Shown: positions 26,145 to 35,187 of the stretch, piece after piece
How positions within the stretch are numbered: position 1 is the first letter of the stretch
How the letters are laid out: the number at the start of each line of letters is the position of its first letter
From: Clostridiaceae bacterium
GTDB taxonomy: Bacteria > Bacillota > Clostridia > Lachnospirales > Lachnospiraceae
Assembly (NCBI GenBank): GCA_910574345.1
Contig: CAJSZV010000005.1
Span: 1 to 64,000 of the forward strand
Direction: 5' to 3'
DNA: 64,000 nucleotides
Program-made: the position numbers and the translations under genes
The notes under the pieces: model-generated
Seen by the model: only the letters and a program-made list of their open reading frames with translations
Database searches by the model: none
Told to the model about the DNA's origin: nothing

Positions 26145-27938
26145 TTATTTCCCGTTAGACGGTGAATTTTGCTCCGCTTTGTCAGCAACTTCAATCGTTG
26201 CTGGCCCATAATTGCTAAGGATTATTTTGGGCGTTCCGTTCCCGACTTGATAAATTGCAGGCCAGTCTGCCGGACGAGTTACCCACCCAGGGCCGCAGTT
26301 TGTTGTGTCCAAATAGAGATTGGCAGGTTTCTCATTAAAACATACTTTAATGGGGCCATTATTTACATTAGCTGTAATATCTTTTAGAATTGTATCAGCC
26401 TCAATGTAGAGTGGGCCAGAAGTAATGTCAATATCATATACGCCTCGCGATACATTAGCGTCAATCAGCGAAAAGCCAGCCTGCTTTGATGTTACATGGA
26501 CAGGCGCATTAAAATCTTGCATATGTAAAGCCATTTGTTCTGATGTTATATCAAATCGAGTATATACGGCATCTGGGATATAAACACGGACAACATTTTG
26601 AGCTTCAGCTCCAAAGTCTACATCTATACCATCTGATGCGGAGTTCGTAACTGTGATTTGCATAATACCGTTTATGACCTTTGCGCTCGTTACGCAATTT
26701 TCCGGGTACTCCATATTCAGATATTCAAACGTTACCTCGGACTTATTCGTTCTCACAATATCCACACCCACGGGGCCTTGTCCGGTTATGGAAACACCGT
26801 TAAAATCAACCGTAACATATTCAGGTGTAGAACCATCGGCTTGCGTTGGTGTTTGGGGAGTAATTTCTGTGGCTGCCGCAACGGAATAGACACCAACAAA
26901 GGATGCTCCAAAGGTAATGCACAGCGTCAGTAAACCTGTCAAAAGCTGAATTGCTTTTGTCCTTTTCTTCAAATTCATAATTGCTCCTAACCTCTCTTTC
27001 AATAATTGTTTGTTTTCACTTAATGTAACAGCACCAAGAGACTCCTTGTATTTTCCGACTGCCGCCATAGCGTCAAGTAAAGTTTTCCCATAATCCTGCG
27101 CGTTGTCATATCCCATTTTTGCAAGGACAGCCTCATCACAAGAAAACTCGCAAGCCTTGATAATTTCCCGGCTCATAAGATGCACAAGGGGATTAAACCA
27201 ATGCAGACAGACGGTAATTTGAACCAGCCATTTATAGAACATATCACACCGTTTGTAATGTGTCAGTTCATGTAGCACTATACACCGAAAATCCTTTTCG
27301 GAAATATCCACGCTGGGCAGTACAATACATGGATGGAAAAAGCCAATCAACAGCGGGGAAGAAACCAGCGGATTAACACATAATTCAATCGGCTTTTTGA
27401 TACCTAATTGCTCCGCAACAATAGAAAGTTCATCTAATCGTTCAATGTCAGAAATGGGGGTCAATCCAGCATTGATATACCGCATAAAGCCCTGATAGAT
27501 TGTTATTTTTCGTATCAGAAAGCCCAGCGCAACCACCAGACAAACCAGCCAGATATAATTTATCAGCATTACCCCAATATTTTGAAATGGGTGGACAGTC
27601 GTTATATCATCTGCCGGGCTATTCACAAGTTCATTGTGTTGCTCCGTTCCAACAGCGGGAATAAAATTGCCACCTGGAGCATTTTGTGATGGTTGCTGTT
27701 GTAGCGGTAAAGGAGCGGCTTGGGATATTGCCTGATCGACAGCCTGATATGCCTTTCCCATCAGACTTACTTCCGGCCCGAACGGGAGCAGTAGCCGTAA
27801 AAGAACAATCAGCCAAATGTAATACTGCCATTGTCGGCTGATTTTATCTTTCAAAAACCGTTTTCCCAAAAGCAGAGCCAAAATAAGCAATCCACCGGAA
27901 AAGGACATAGACAGGAAGATTTTCAGAGCTACGTTCAT
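26145..27938 (-). CDS. M56 family metallopeptidase (BlaR1-like) with beta-solenoid-like C-terminus
   Basis: 597 residues. Membrane helices at the N-terminus (1-60 and ~125-145), zinc site H223-E-L-T-H227 with a downstream glutamate in the ACEFSCDEAVL block, and another membrane helix near 336-356 (LLTGLLTLCITFGASFVGVY). The extracellular C-terminal ~230 residues are not the penicillin-binding domain of BlaR1; they show repeated beta strands (VHVTSKQAGFSLIDANVS, YIEADTILKDITANVNNG) of the DUF4097 adhesin-like type. It should sense an envelope signal and cleave the BlaI repressor encoded upstream (four-base overlap). The C-terminus appears complete despite IS66 15 bases away. Confidence 0.85.
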   Translation of the reverse strand: MNVALKIFLSMSFSGGLLILALLLGKRFLKDKISRQWQYYIWLIVLLRLLLPFGPEVSLMGKAYQAVDQAISQAAPLPLQQQPSQNAPGGNFIPAVGTEQHNELVNSPADDITTVHPFQNIGVMLINYIWLVCLVVALGFLIRKITIYQGFMRYINAGLTPISDIERLDELSIVAEQLGIKKPIELCVNPLVSSPLLIGFFHPCIVLPSVDISEKDFRCIVLHELTHYKRCDMFYKWLVQITVCLHWFNPLVHLMSREIIKACEFSCDEAVLAKMGYDNAQDYGKTLLDAMAAVGKYKESLGAVTLSENKQLLKERLGAIMNLKKRTKAIQLLTGLLTLCITFGASFVGVYSVAAATEITPQTPTQADGSTPEYVTVDFNGVSITGQGPVGVDIVRTNKSEVTFEYLNMEYPENCVTSAKVINGIMQITVTNSASDGIDVDFGAEAQNVVRVYIPDAVYTRFDITSEQMALHMQDFNAPVHVTSKQAGFSLIDANVSRGVYDIDITSGPLYIEADTILKDITANVNNGPIKVCFNEKPANLYLDTTNCGPGWVTRPADWPAIYQVGNGTPKIILSNYGPATIEVADKAEQNSPSNGK

Positions 27939-28318
27939 TGTTGCCCGTTTCCTTTCTCCAGCAGCTTTTTCAGCTCTTCATATTCCTCGTCTGCCAGCAA
28001 ATCACCTAAAATCAAATTAGAAACCAGTCCACTTGCGTTTCCCTCATAGATTTTATCCAAGAAATTTTTTGTTTGTGCCGTCTGATATTTCGTTTCTGAA
28101 ACCAGTGTTGTATATTCGTTGCGCCGTCCAATTTTTTTAGCACTTAGAAAACCCTTGTTAATCAGCCGTGACAAAAGGACAATCAGTGTATTCTTTTGAC
28201 ACGGCTTTCCTTTGGCCGCCAGTCCATCCATGATATAGGGGAACAATGTTACCTCCTCTGGGTTCCCCCACACGATTTTCATAATTTCAAGTTCAGCATC
28301 TGATAGTTGTTGTACCAT
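27935..28318 (-). CDS. blaI: BlaI/MecI/CopY-family repressor
   Basis: 127 residues with the winged helix VQQLSDAELEIMKIVW and TLIVLLSRLINKGFLSAKKIGR, followed by the dimerisation/cleavage segment EGNASGLVSNLI. It represses the operon until cleaved by the M56 protease. ATG 28318 is preferred to the upstream in-frame ATG (28345) because AAGGAGGAAAGAAAC precedes it. Its stop overlaps the protease start. Confidence 0.85.
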   Translation of the reverse strand: MVQQLSDAELEIMKIVWGNPEEVTLFPYIMDGLAAKGKPCQKNTLIVLLSRLINKGFLSAKKIGRRNEYTTLVSETKYQTAQTKNFLDKIYEGNASGLVSNLILGDLLADEEYEELKKLLEKGNGQQ

Positions 28319-28360
28319 GTTTCTTTCCTCCTTAATGTATGACACGATGTTGACATTAAA

Positions 28361-28389
28361 AATATAACATGGCGTTGTACTTTTGTCAA
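28361..28389 (-). promoter_or_regulatory. Promoter of the blaI-M56 operon
   Basis: On the minus strand TTGACA (28384-28389) and TATATT (28361-28366) are exactly 17 bp apart, with TACAACGCCATGT between, resembling the TACA/TGTA half-sites of BlaI operators. TGTCA is repeated directly just downstream (TGTCAACATCGTGTCA). Autorepression by BlaI is inferred from the family. Confidence 0.7.
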
Positions 28390-28545
28390 GCCCGCAAGCA
28401 AGAAGTCCCTTTTACCTTTGGTGTTGTTGAATTTAGGCACTGTCGATTTTGCTAATTTAAGATTGAAGCATAAAACTGTCTATGGTACAATCATAATAAT
28501 CAATCAGAATTTTTAGAATTGGACAAATTTGAAAGGAGAATAAAA

Positions 28546-28755
28546 ATGCCGTATATTACAGTTGAAAGCGGTACATTATCAGATGAGCAAAAAGAGGAAC
28601 TGATAAGACGGCTAACGGAAGTATCCTCTGAAATCATGAGAGTGCCGCAAGAGTTTTTTGTTACTACCATTAAGGAAGTTTCAGACAAGAATTTTGGTAT
28701 CGGTGGGAAAACGATTGATAAAGTTAAAGAAGAATACATGAAAAAGCATTCATAA
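28546..28755 (+). CDS. 4-oxalocrotonate tautomerase-like protein
   Basis: 69 residues; after Met removal the N-terminus is PYITVESG, carrying the catalytic Pro1 of the tautomerase family, then LSDEQKEELIRRLTE and FFVTTIKEV. Substrate unknown. AAAGGAGAA precedes ATG 28546. A hairpin terminator with an 11-bp stem GCAGTTACCCA follows at 28769-28795. Confidence 0.85.
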   Translation: MPYITVESGTLSDEQKEELIRRLTEVSSEIMRVPQEFFVTTIKEVSDKNFGIGGKTIDKVKEEYMKKHS

Positions 28756-28768
28756 ATTCAGTTTATCG

Positions 28769-28795
28769 GGCAGTTACCCATATTGGGTAGCTGCC
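28769..28795 (+). terminator. Hairpin after the tautomerase gene
   Basis: GGCAGTTACCCA-TAT-TGGGTAGCTGCC with one internal mismatch and a TTG-rich but short tail. Probable terminator. Confidence 0.6.
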
Positions 28796-28942
28796 GCTTG
28801 TCTATGTTGACGAATTATTTCAAAGAACAGCTCCCAGCAACATGAAAGGTAAAAGGGAGAGCAAGAAAGGAACATGAAATAAAAAACTACTTAAAAATAA
28901 AATTATGTTTCGTTCTCATATTCCACCCCGAAATGTAAAATA

Positions 28943-30198
28943 ACTCAAACTTCGCACTTGAATAAGTGCCTATGCACATTGAAAATTCAATAAATTCTGG
29001 CAATAAAATAGCATGAAACCGTCTGGTTTGGTATAATTGAATTGACCAAAAAACAATTAAAACCGGAGGCTCATGTTATGAATAACAGTATAACACAAGC
29101 GAACCAAAATGATAAGCAGATTTCAAAATCTATCAAAAGATTTTTTACGAGGTTATGACCATGCAAATCACAGATACCATTTTGGATTCCGTATGCTCAC
29201 ACTGGGATGGTCAGATGGCAGTACTTTCCTGCCAGTTAACAGTATCCTTCTCTCATCGGAGAAGAAAAAGAACCGGGTCAATGAGGCCATGGATACCGAT
29301 AAGCGAACCGCAGGGTATCGGCGCAGGATGTTTTCCATGCAAAAAGGCACCCAGGTAATGCTGGAACTCCTAAAAGCCGCTAAAAAAGCGGCGATTCCTG
29401 CCAGCCATGTCCTTTTTGACAGCTGGTTTTCTTCCCCGAGTACACTCCATGCCGTAAAATCAATCAGTTATGATGTGATTGGCATGGTGAAAAAGACCCC
29501 CAAAATGTTCTTCCGTTACCAGGGGGGAGATATGTCCCTGATTACAATCTACAAGAAGAATAAGAAAAGACGCGGAGGTTCACGCTATCTGCTGTCTGTA
29601 CTGGTTGATGTGATAAAGGACGGGGAAAGCATCCCGGCAAAAGTTGTCTATGTCCGCAACCGTAATAAGCAGAAGGAATACCTGTGCCTCATCTGTACCG
29701 ATACTTCCCTGGATGAAAGTGAAATCATCCGTAATTATGGAAAACGCTGGGACATTGAGGTCTTTTTCAAGGTATGCAAAAGCTACCTAAACCTCAGCAG
29801 GGAGTGTAACTCCTTGTCCTATGACGCAATAACTGCCCATACAGCGGTTGTATTCACGCGTTATATGATGCTGTCCCTGGAGAGCCGGGAATTGAACGAC
29901 AACCGTTCGCTGGGTGAACTCTTTCTGTACTTTTCTGATGAAATGGCTGATATCACATGGATACAGGCATTTCAAATGCTGCTTCAAATGTTCCGGGCCA
30001 TACTCAGGGATAATACCGAGCTAACCGAAGAAACGATCAACGAATTGGTTGATGCGTTTATGGACACATTGCCTGTTTTGTTGAAAACGCAGCTTCGGGC
30101 AGCATAGGGGCGAAATAGTGGAAGCTTTAACGACTGAATACCTGTCAGATGTTGAATTTTCAAGGTGCATAGGCAAAAACTATGTGCGAAGTTTGAGT
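28943..30198 (+). mobile_element. IS4-like insertion sequence with internal deletion
   Basis: Long imperfect inverted ends (28943-28990 and 30152-30198), both starting ACTCAAACTTCGCAC when read inward and sharing TGCCTATGCAC and TTGAAAATTCAA. The 6-bp direct repeat AAAATA flanks them (28937-28942 and 30199-30204), a clear target duplication. The transposase gene has lost about 110 codons. Confidence 0.85.
29078..30107 (+). pseudogene. IS4-like transposase, internal deletion
   Basis: The normal start is ATG 29078 (MNNSITQANQNDKQISK) with ribosome binding site CCGGAGG; after RFFTR the frame breaks, and the rest resumes in another frame at YDHANHRYHFGFRMLTLGW (from about 29150) and runs to 30107. 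The removed part would contain the first catalytic aspartate. The second D is present in HVLFDSWFSS and the last E in RWDIEVFFKVCKS. An ATG at 29109 opens the second frame but yields no complete enzyme. Confidence 0.8.
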
Positions 30199-30223
30199 AA
30201 AATAATATAGAGGTGATGTGAGA

Positions 30224-30360
30224 ATGTACCAATATGAAAAATGCCTGGACTGTCATGCCCTGGGCCAAGAAATCAAGCGCAGACGAAAAGCCAAGGGCTG
30301 GACGCAGGAGCACCTGGCCCACTTGTAGACCTCACCCCTCGCTCCATCATGTATATGTGG
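30224..30360 (+). pseudogene. XRE-family regulator relic with one-base frameshift
   Basis: From ATG 30224 the frame reads CLDCHALGQEIKRRRKAKGWTQEHLAHL (motif GQEIKRRRKAKGWTQE) and stops at 30328; the next frame continues with VDLTPRSIMYM, the recognition helix of Cro/C1-type regulators. Loss of one A (CAACTTGTA to CACTTGTA near 30321) explains the break. Everything after MYM is lost near the border of the next element. Confidence 0.65.
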
Positions 30361-30445
30361 GAAAGCTGCTTTTGCTTTTCCACAGGCTGTGAATGGGGTT
30401 TTCCATAGTTTCATAGGGAGTTTATCCTAAAATTAAGATAAACTT

Positions 30446-30531
30446 GCTTATCCTTAAGATATTTTTATCCCCATCTTTTTGAAACTGTCCGTATCCTTGG
30501 TGTTTAAACACAAAAAGATGAGGATAAAAAT
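30446..30531 (+). repeat. Left 86-bp inverted repeat
   Basis: Contains arm ATTTTTATCCCCATCTTTTT plus G (30461-30481) and its near-complement (30511-30531, one mismatch) around a 29-bp centre. The outer part is GCTTATCCTTAAGAT. It pairs with 31626-31711. Confidence 0.85.
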
Positions 30532-30592
30532 TCATCTCAGACCACAAATCCTTGCCAGCTCGTCCTCATTGTCTGTCCAAAGGGGTTCTTCC

Positions 30593-31141
30593 TCAGGCAT
30601 ACCTCCAATACTCCCTCCCATCGCTTCCTGCATCATTTTCATTGATGGCGTAGCATATATCCTCGTTGTCTGGGTCGATGAGTGACCCAGTATCCTTGTC
30701 TCCGATCAGCGTGTACCATTCCCATGAAACTTCCGGGCAGTAGTCCAGACCATGCATATCCAGAAAAACATACAGACACCGGAGGGTATGGGTAACCCTC
30801 TTGATCATGGTGTAGGAATACCCTCTGTCACTGTACCCGTCCGCAAACCGGGCGATCATGGGATACATTTCTTCCGTAGTGCAGACAGAGTGCTCACGGC
30901 TCAGACGCAGCAGCTCTGTCATGACGGCATCATCGGACAATCCGGGGACATATGCATACTGGAACACGGAATCTTCTAACAGAATGGAGAATCCCCGCCG
31001 GAAACCATGCTTTTCATGAAGAAAGCCAAGCAGTTGGCGGCCATGGCCCAGGATCACCGATCTTTGTTCTGGAGTAACGTTCCAACGGCTCCGGAATACT
31101 GCCGCCAGCATTTCATAGGAGAGCATCTCCATTCTCATCAT
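30593..31141 (-). CDS. Hypothetical protein of the 86-bp-repeat unit (integrase-like helical domain)
   Basis: 182 residues, mostly helical. YGFRRGF-like and YSYTMIKRVTHTLRCLYVFLDMHGLDYCP segments (core motif SYTMIKRVTHTLRCLYVF) resemble SAM-like core-binding domains of tyrosine recombinases, but the R, H-x-x-R and Y of a catalytic domain are absent. The last ~40 residues are acidic. The start ATG 31141 overlaps the previous gene's stop. A further 30 codons reading GGMPEEEPLWTDNEDELAR lie in the next frame downstream (to 30535), hinting that the C-terminus is frameshifted. Confidence 0.6.
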   Translation of the reverse strand: MMRMEMLSYEMLAAVFRSRWNVTPEQRSVILGHGRQLLGFLHEKHGFRRGFSILLEDSVFQYAYVPGLSDDAVMTELLRLSREHSVCTTEEMYPMIARFADGYSDRGYSYTMIKRVTHTLRCLYVFLDMHGLDYCPEVSWEWYTLIGDKDTGSLIDPDNEDICYAINENDAGSDGREYWRYA

Positions 31142-31575
31142 CCCTTCTCGCAGAGCCGCAAAAGAAAGTTGGCCGTGTGCAGTTTTGCAAGACGCATAGA
31201 TTCCGGGCTGTAATCCGGTTCGCGGGAAGCAAGATATTCATCGAGAGTGCCCCGTATCTCCGGGGGCAGCTTATCGTGGTCAGGCTTCACCAAAAGGAGA
31301 TTCTCGATCCGTATTTCCCCTGTGCGGATGAATTCCCGGAGCTGTTCCATATACCTTGCAGTCACATGGTATTGTTGTCTGGTATTTGCCGGTTTTACCA
31401 CCTCCTCAAGCCATTTTGAAACATTTTCATCAGAGTATACAAGTCCGGCCTCTGATAAATAGCGGCCAAAAGCTTCATACCAGCGTTTACGGGCAGTTCT
31501 TCCATACTCGCCAAAACCGCTTTCGACCATGAGATTGACCATCTCTTGGACATAGTCATTGTAGTGCTTAATCAT
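31138..31575 (-). CDS. Hypothetical protein of the 86-bp-repeat unit (integrase N-terminal-like)
   Basis: 145 residues from ATG 31575, which has the strong ribosome binding site TTGGAGGTGATTTT. GRTARKRWYEAFGRYLSEAG, RQQYHVTARYMEQLREFI and YSPESMRLAKLHTANFLLRL form two helical repeats like the core-binding region of RIT-type tyrosine recombinases. No catalytic residues. It is coupled to the second gene by an ATGA overlap, so the two probably work together. Confidence 0.6.
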   Translation of the reverse strand: MIKHYNDYVQEMVNLMVESGFGEYGRTARKRWYEAFGRYLSEAGLVYSDENVSKWLEEVVKPANTRQQYHVTARYMEQLREFIRTGEIRIENLLLVKPDHDKLPPEIRGTLDEYLASREPDYSPESMRLAKLHTANFLLRLCEKG

Positions 31576-31625
31576 AAAATCACCTCCAAATTTGTAATGG
31601 TGATTATATGATGGCATACGGATTG

Positions 31626-31711
31626 ATTTTTATCCTCATCTTTTTGTGCTTAAACACCAAGGATACGGGCAGTTTCAAAAAGATGGGGATAAAAATATCT
31701 TAAGGATAAGC
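31626..31711 (-). repeat. Right 86-bp inverted repeat
   Basis: Reverse complement of 30446-30531 with two substitutions. It lies between the upstream edge of the first gene of the unit and the Pho-box region of the pst operon; it would include or overlap the promoter of the two genes. Confidence 0.85.
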
Positions 31712-31760
31712 CAGTTATGCACTTTTCCATAATGCGGTCTTTAATGATAAGTCTGCAAAT

Positions 31761-31800
31761 TTTACAAATATTTGACAAAAGTTGTGTTTTTGATTTTACA
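31761..31800 (+). promoter_or_regulatory. Pho-box-like direct repeats before pstS
   Basis: TTTACA (31761-31766), TTGACA (31772-31777) and TGTGTT (31783-31788) are 11 bp apart, with TTTACA again at 31795-31800 one base out of phase. This matches the TT(A/C/T)ACA-N5 repeats bound by PhoP/PhoB in Firmicutes. The PhoB/PhoR pair at the end of the operon is the likely controller. Confidence 0.6.
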
Positions 31801-31863
31801 GACAGCACTTATCATAATAATCACAGAGCAAAAAATATCAGATAGAAAAGGAGAAAATGTATC

Positions 31864-32670
31864 ATGAAAAAATTTGTCACACTTATTGCGATTGTATCAC
31901 TTATGCTTACTGCTATGACAGGATGTGGGAAAACAGTCAGTGGATCGGTATCTACGGACGGTTCAACTTCTATGGAAAAAGTCATTGGCGCTTTGGGAGA
32001 AGCCTTTGAGGGAAACAATTCCGGCGTAACCTTTACATATAATCCTACCGGCTCCGGTTCTGGAGTTACAGCGGTTGCAGAGGGACGTTGTGATATTGGT
32101 CTTTCCAGCCGTAACTTAAAGGATGAAGAAAAGGCACAGGGGTTGACTGAAACGATACTGGCTCTTGATGGCATTGCCGTTATTGTAAATACTGATAATC
32201 CGGTAAATGACCTTGACCTTGAAACGATTGGCAGAATTTATAGGGGCGAAATAACGAATTGGAAGGAGATAGGCGGTAATGATTTGGAAATTGTACTGAT
32301 TGGCCGTGAAGCGGGAAGTGGTACAAGAGATGGCTTTGAATCCATTACAGATACGGAAGATGTCTGCAAATACCGTCAGGAACTTACATCTACCGGAGAT
32401 GTGATCACAACGGTGGCAGGCAATCCTGCGGCAATCGGTTATGCTTCCCTTGCGTCCGTAAAGGAAACTGTAAAAGCACTTTCTGTCAGCGGCATTATGC
32501 CTACGGAGGAAACAGTCAAAGATGGAAGTTATGTAGTGCAGCGCCCTTTTGTATTAGTTACAAGGAGCAATGTAGAACTTTCGGAGGCTGCACAGAAATT
32601 CTTTGACTATATTACATCATCTGAAGCAAATGAGATTATCTCATCTGCGGGTGCTGTGCCGGTAAACTAA
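31864..32670 (+). CDS. pstS: Phosphate-binding lipoprotein PstS
   Basis: 268 residues; signal peptide with lipobox TAMTGC anchors it outside the membrane. Phosphate-contact blocks are visible: STDGSTSMEKVI near the N-terminus, SGSGVTAVAEGRCDIGLSSR (motif GRCDIGLSSR) and GREAGSGTRDGFE. It delivers phosphate to PstCA. AAAGGAGAAA precedes the ATG. It is the first gene of a seven-gene phosphate operon. Confidence 0.93.
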   Translation: MKKFVTLIAIVSLMLTAMTGCGKTVSGSVSTDGSTSMEKVIGALGEAFEGNNSGVTFTYNPTGSGSGVTAVAEGRCDIGLSSRNLKDEEKAQGLTETILALDGIAVIVNTDNPVNDLDLETIGRIYRGEITNWKEIGGNDLEIVLIGREAGSGTRDGFESITDTEDVCKYRQELTSTGDVITTVAGNPAAIGYASLASVKETVKALSVSGIMPTEETVKDGSYVVQRPFVLVTRSNVELSEAAQKFFDYITSSEANEIISSAGAVPVN

Positions 32671-32692
32671 AGGCTTTGAAAGGTGGAGTCAA

Positions 32693-33565
32693 ATGAAAAA
32701 CAGAAAACGGCTTATGGAGAATGCCATACATGGCATTTTCCTGATACTTGGTCTGATTACGGTTGGCTGTGTGCTTTTAATTACAATTTATCTTGTCATA
32801 TCCGGTATTCCTGCTATCCGTAAAATAGGTGTTTTGAAATTCCTTTTTGGGAAAAAGTGGGCTTCTACGGCAGCACAGCCGCAATATGGCATTTTGCCTT
32901 TTATCCTCACAAGTATTTACGGTACGGCTGGTGCAATTGTAATCGGAGTGCCGGTTGGCTTTCTGACAGCAGTTTACCTCTCTAAAATTGCGCCGCCAAA
33001 AGTAAAAACTGTTATAGAAACGGCGGTCAGTCTGCTGGCGGGCATTCCGTCAGTGGTTTATGGACTTGTAGGAATGATGGTGCTTGTTCCGGGGATACGG
33101 ACCCTCTTTCATATTCCGGACGGGGCAAGTCTGTTTGCTGCCATTATAGTGCTTGCCATTATGATTTTACCATCAATTATCAAAGTATCGCTTACGGCGT
33201 TAGAAGCAGTTCCAAAGGAATATGAGGATGCTTCCCTTGCACTTGGAGCAACGCCGGTTGAAACATATTTCCGTGTATCTGTTCCGGCAGCAAAAAGCGG
33301 TATCGCAGCGGCTGTCGTGTTAGGAGTTGGCAGGGCTATCGGAGAGGCAATGGCTATTATGATGGTGGCAGGGAACGCACCTAATATGCCGGGGATGTTT
33401 CAAAGTGTACGTTTCCTTACAACTGCCGTGGCAAGTGAAATGTCCTATGCGGCTGACGGGAGTTTACAAAAACAGGCATTGTTTTCCATTGCGTTGGTGC
33501 TGTTCCTCTTTATCATGCTGATAAATGCCGTGTTGAATTTCTTTTTGAAACATAGTAAGGAGTAA
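32693..33565 (+). CDS. pstC: Phosphate ABC transporter permease PstC
   Basis: 290 residues with six membrane helices and the permease EAA loop (EYEDASLALGATPVETYFRV). The cytoplasmic PstB contact and FGxxW-like FGKKWAST segment are typical. The stop is followed without gap by pstA. Confidence 0.93.
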   Translation: MKNRKRLMENAIHGIFLILGLITVGCVLLITIYLVISGIPAIRKIGVLKFLFGKKWASTAAQPQYGILPFILTSIYGTAGAIVIGVPVGFLTAVYLSKIAPPKVKTVIETAVSLLAGIPSVVYGLVGMMVLVPGIRTLFHIPDGASLFAAIIVLAIMILPSIIKVSLTALEAVPKEYEDASLALGATPVETYFRVSVPAAKSGIAAAVVLGVGRAIGEAMAIMMVAGNAPNMPGMFQSVRFLTTAVASEMSYAADGSLQKQALFSIALVLFLFIMLINAVLNFFLKHSKE

Positions 33566-34435
33566 ATGAAAATGCAAAAACAATCTATTTCAACTAAAAG
33601 GAAAGCATACATTACCGTCATGCGTGTGCTGATGGGAATTTCCGTGAGCGTTACCTGTGCATTGGTATTATTTTTAATCGGCTATGTATTGTGGAAAGGA
33701 CTGCCGAATGTATCATGGGAACTGCTTACTACAAAACCGAGTTATCTGTCGAACCGCATAGGGATTCTGCCGGATATTCTCAATACGGTCTATATTGTGC
33801 TGGCAACTTTGGTATTGGTTCTTCCTCTTGGGGTAGGTGCTGCAATTTATCTGACGGAATATGCCAAAAATAAAAAGCTGGTAGAAATGATTGAATACAC
33901 TGCTGAAACATTATCGGGGATTCCGTCTATTATTTATGGTCTTGTGGGGATGCTGTTTTTCTGTCAGTTTTTTGGTATGAAAACTTCCCTCTTAGCAGGG
34001 GCATTTACACTGGTAATCATGAATCTGCCCACGGTCATGCGTACCACTCAGGAGAGCCTGAAAACGGTGCCGCAAAGTTACCGTGAAGGTGCTTTCGGAC
34101 TTGGGGCTGGAAAATGGCGTGTGATTTATACCGTTGTACTTCCCGGCTGTATTGAAGGTGTCATAACGGGCTGTATCCTGTCTGTCGGGCGTATTCTTGG
34201 GGAATCGGCGGCACTTCTTTTTACGGCTGGTTTTGCCCACGCTCTGAATGGAATCTTTGAGGGGCTTGGCAGTGCAGGGGCAACACTGACAGTTGCATTA
34301 TATGTCTATGCAAAGGAAAACGGAGAATTTGGAATTGCTTTTGCTATTGCCGCTATCCTGATGATTTTGACCATGTTCATCAATTTGTCGGCGGCATTGG
34401 TGGGCAGATATTTCCAAAGAAGGAGAATTGTATGA
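33566..34435 (+). CDS. pstA: Phosphate ABC transporter permease PstA
   Basis: 289 residues, six membrane helices, EAA loop [20 protein letters not shown]. It forms the channel with PstC. It overlaps pstB by four bases (ATGA). Confidence 0.93.
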   Translation: MKMQKQSISTKRKAYITVMRVLMGISVSVTCALVLFLIGYVLWKGLPNVSWELLTTKPSYLSNRIGILPDILNTVYIVLATLVLVLPLGVGAAIYLTEYAKNKKLVEMIEYTAETLSGIPSIIYGLVGMLFFCQFFGMKTSLLAGAFTLVIMNLPTVMRTTQESLKTVPQSYREGAFGLGAGKWRVIYTVVLPGCIEGVITGCILSVGRILGESAALLFTAGFAHALNGIFEGLGSAGATLTVALYVYAKENGEFGIAFAIAAILMILTMFINLSAALVGRYFQRRRIV

Positions 34436-35187
34436 GTAATGTTATGACAGTGAAAGACCTGTGTCTTTGGTATGGCAGTGCGCAGGCTTTGAAAGATATA
34501 AATATTGAAATTGAGGAACGGAGCATTACAGCTCTGATTGGTCCCTCCGGGTGTGGAAAATCTACTTTTCTTAAATCTTTAAATCGAATGAATGACCTTA
34601 TTACTGGTGTAAGGATTACGGGAGAAGTGTGTTATAGGAATTATAATATTTTTGATGCAGATATTGATGTCAATGAGCTTCGCCGCAGCATTGGCATGGT
34701 CTTTCAAAAGCCTAATCCGTTTCCGATGAGTATTTATGATAATATTGCTTATGGACCAAGGACACATGGCATAAAAAATAAAGCAAAACTGGACGATATC
34801 GTAGAACACTCCCTGCGTGGAGCTGCAATCTGGGAGGAAGTAAAGGACAGGCTGAAAAAATCGGCATTAGGATTGTCGGGAGGTCAGCAGCAGCGGCTCT
34901 GCATTGCCCGTGCATTAGCGGTTGAACCGGATGTGCTTCTGATGGATGAGCCCACAAGCGCCCTTGATCCGATTTCCACATCTAAAATTGAGGAACTTGC
35001 AATGGAACTGAAAGATAAGTATACTATTATCATCGTTACGCACAATATGCAGCAGGCTGTACGGATTTCCGATAATACTGCATTCTTTCTCCTCGGTAGT
35101 TTAATTGAATATGGAAATACGGAAAAGATGTTTGAGCAGCCAAAAGACAAGCGGACAGAGGATTATATTACGGGGAGGTTTGGATAA
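34432..35187 (+). CDS. pstB: Phosphate ABC transporter ATPase PstB
   Basis: 251 residues with Walker A GPSGCGKS, signature LSGGQQQR, Walker [14 protein letters not shown] and switch histidine [28 protein letters not shown] is a PstB-specific Q-loop block (here with motif [10 protein letters not shown]). Its stop overlaps phoU by one base. Confidence 0.95.
   Translation: MSNVMTVKDLCLWYGSAQALKDINIEIEERSITALIGPSGCGKSTFLKSLNRMNDLITGVRITGEVCYRNYNIFDADIDVNELRRSIGMVFQKPNPFPMSIYDNIAYGPRTHGIKNKAKLDDIVEHSLRGAAIWEEVKDRLKKSALGLSGGQQQRLCIARALAVEPDVLLMDEPTSALDPISTSKIEELAMELKDKYTIIIVTHNMQQAVRISDNTAFFLLGSLIEYGNTEKMFEQPKDKRTEDYITGRFG

Larger units (their letters stand above)
30446..31711 (-). mobile_element. 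Novel-looking 1.27-kb unit bounded by 86-bp inverted repeats
   Basis: The 86-bp ends (30446-30531 and 31626-31711) match in inverted orientation at 84 positions by eye. Each end is itself a near-perfect palindrome of two 21-bp arms with a 29-bp spacer. Between them lie two overlapping minus-strand genes that look like DNA-binding halves of tyrosine recombinases without catalytic parts. I do not recognise this arrangement as a named transposon family. No target duplication was found. Confidence 0.7.
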
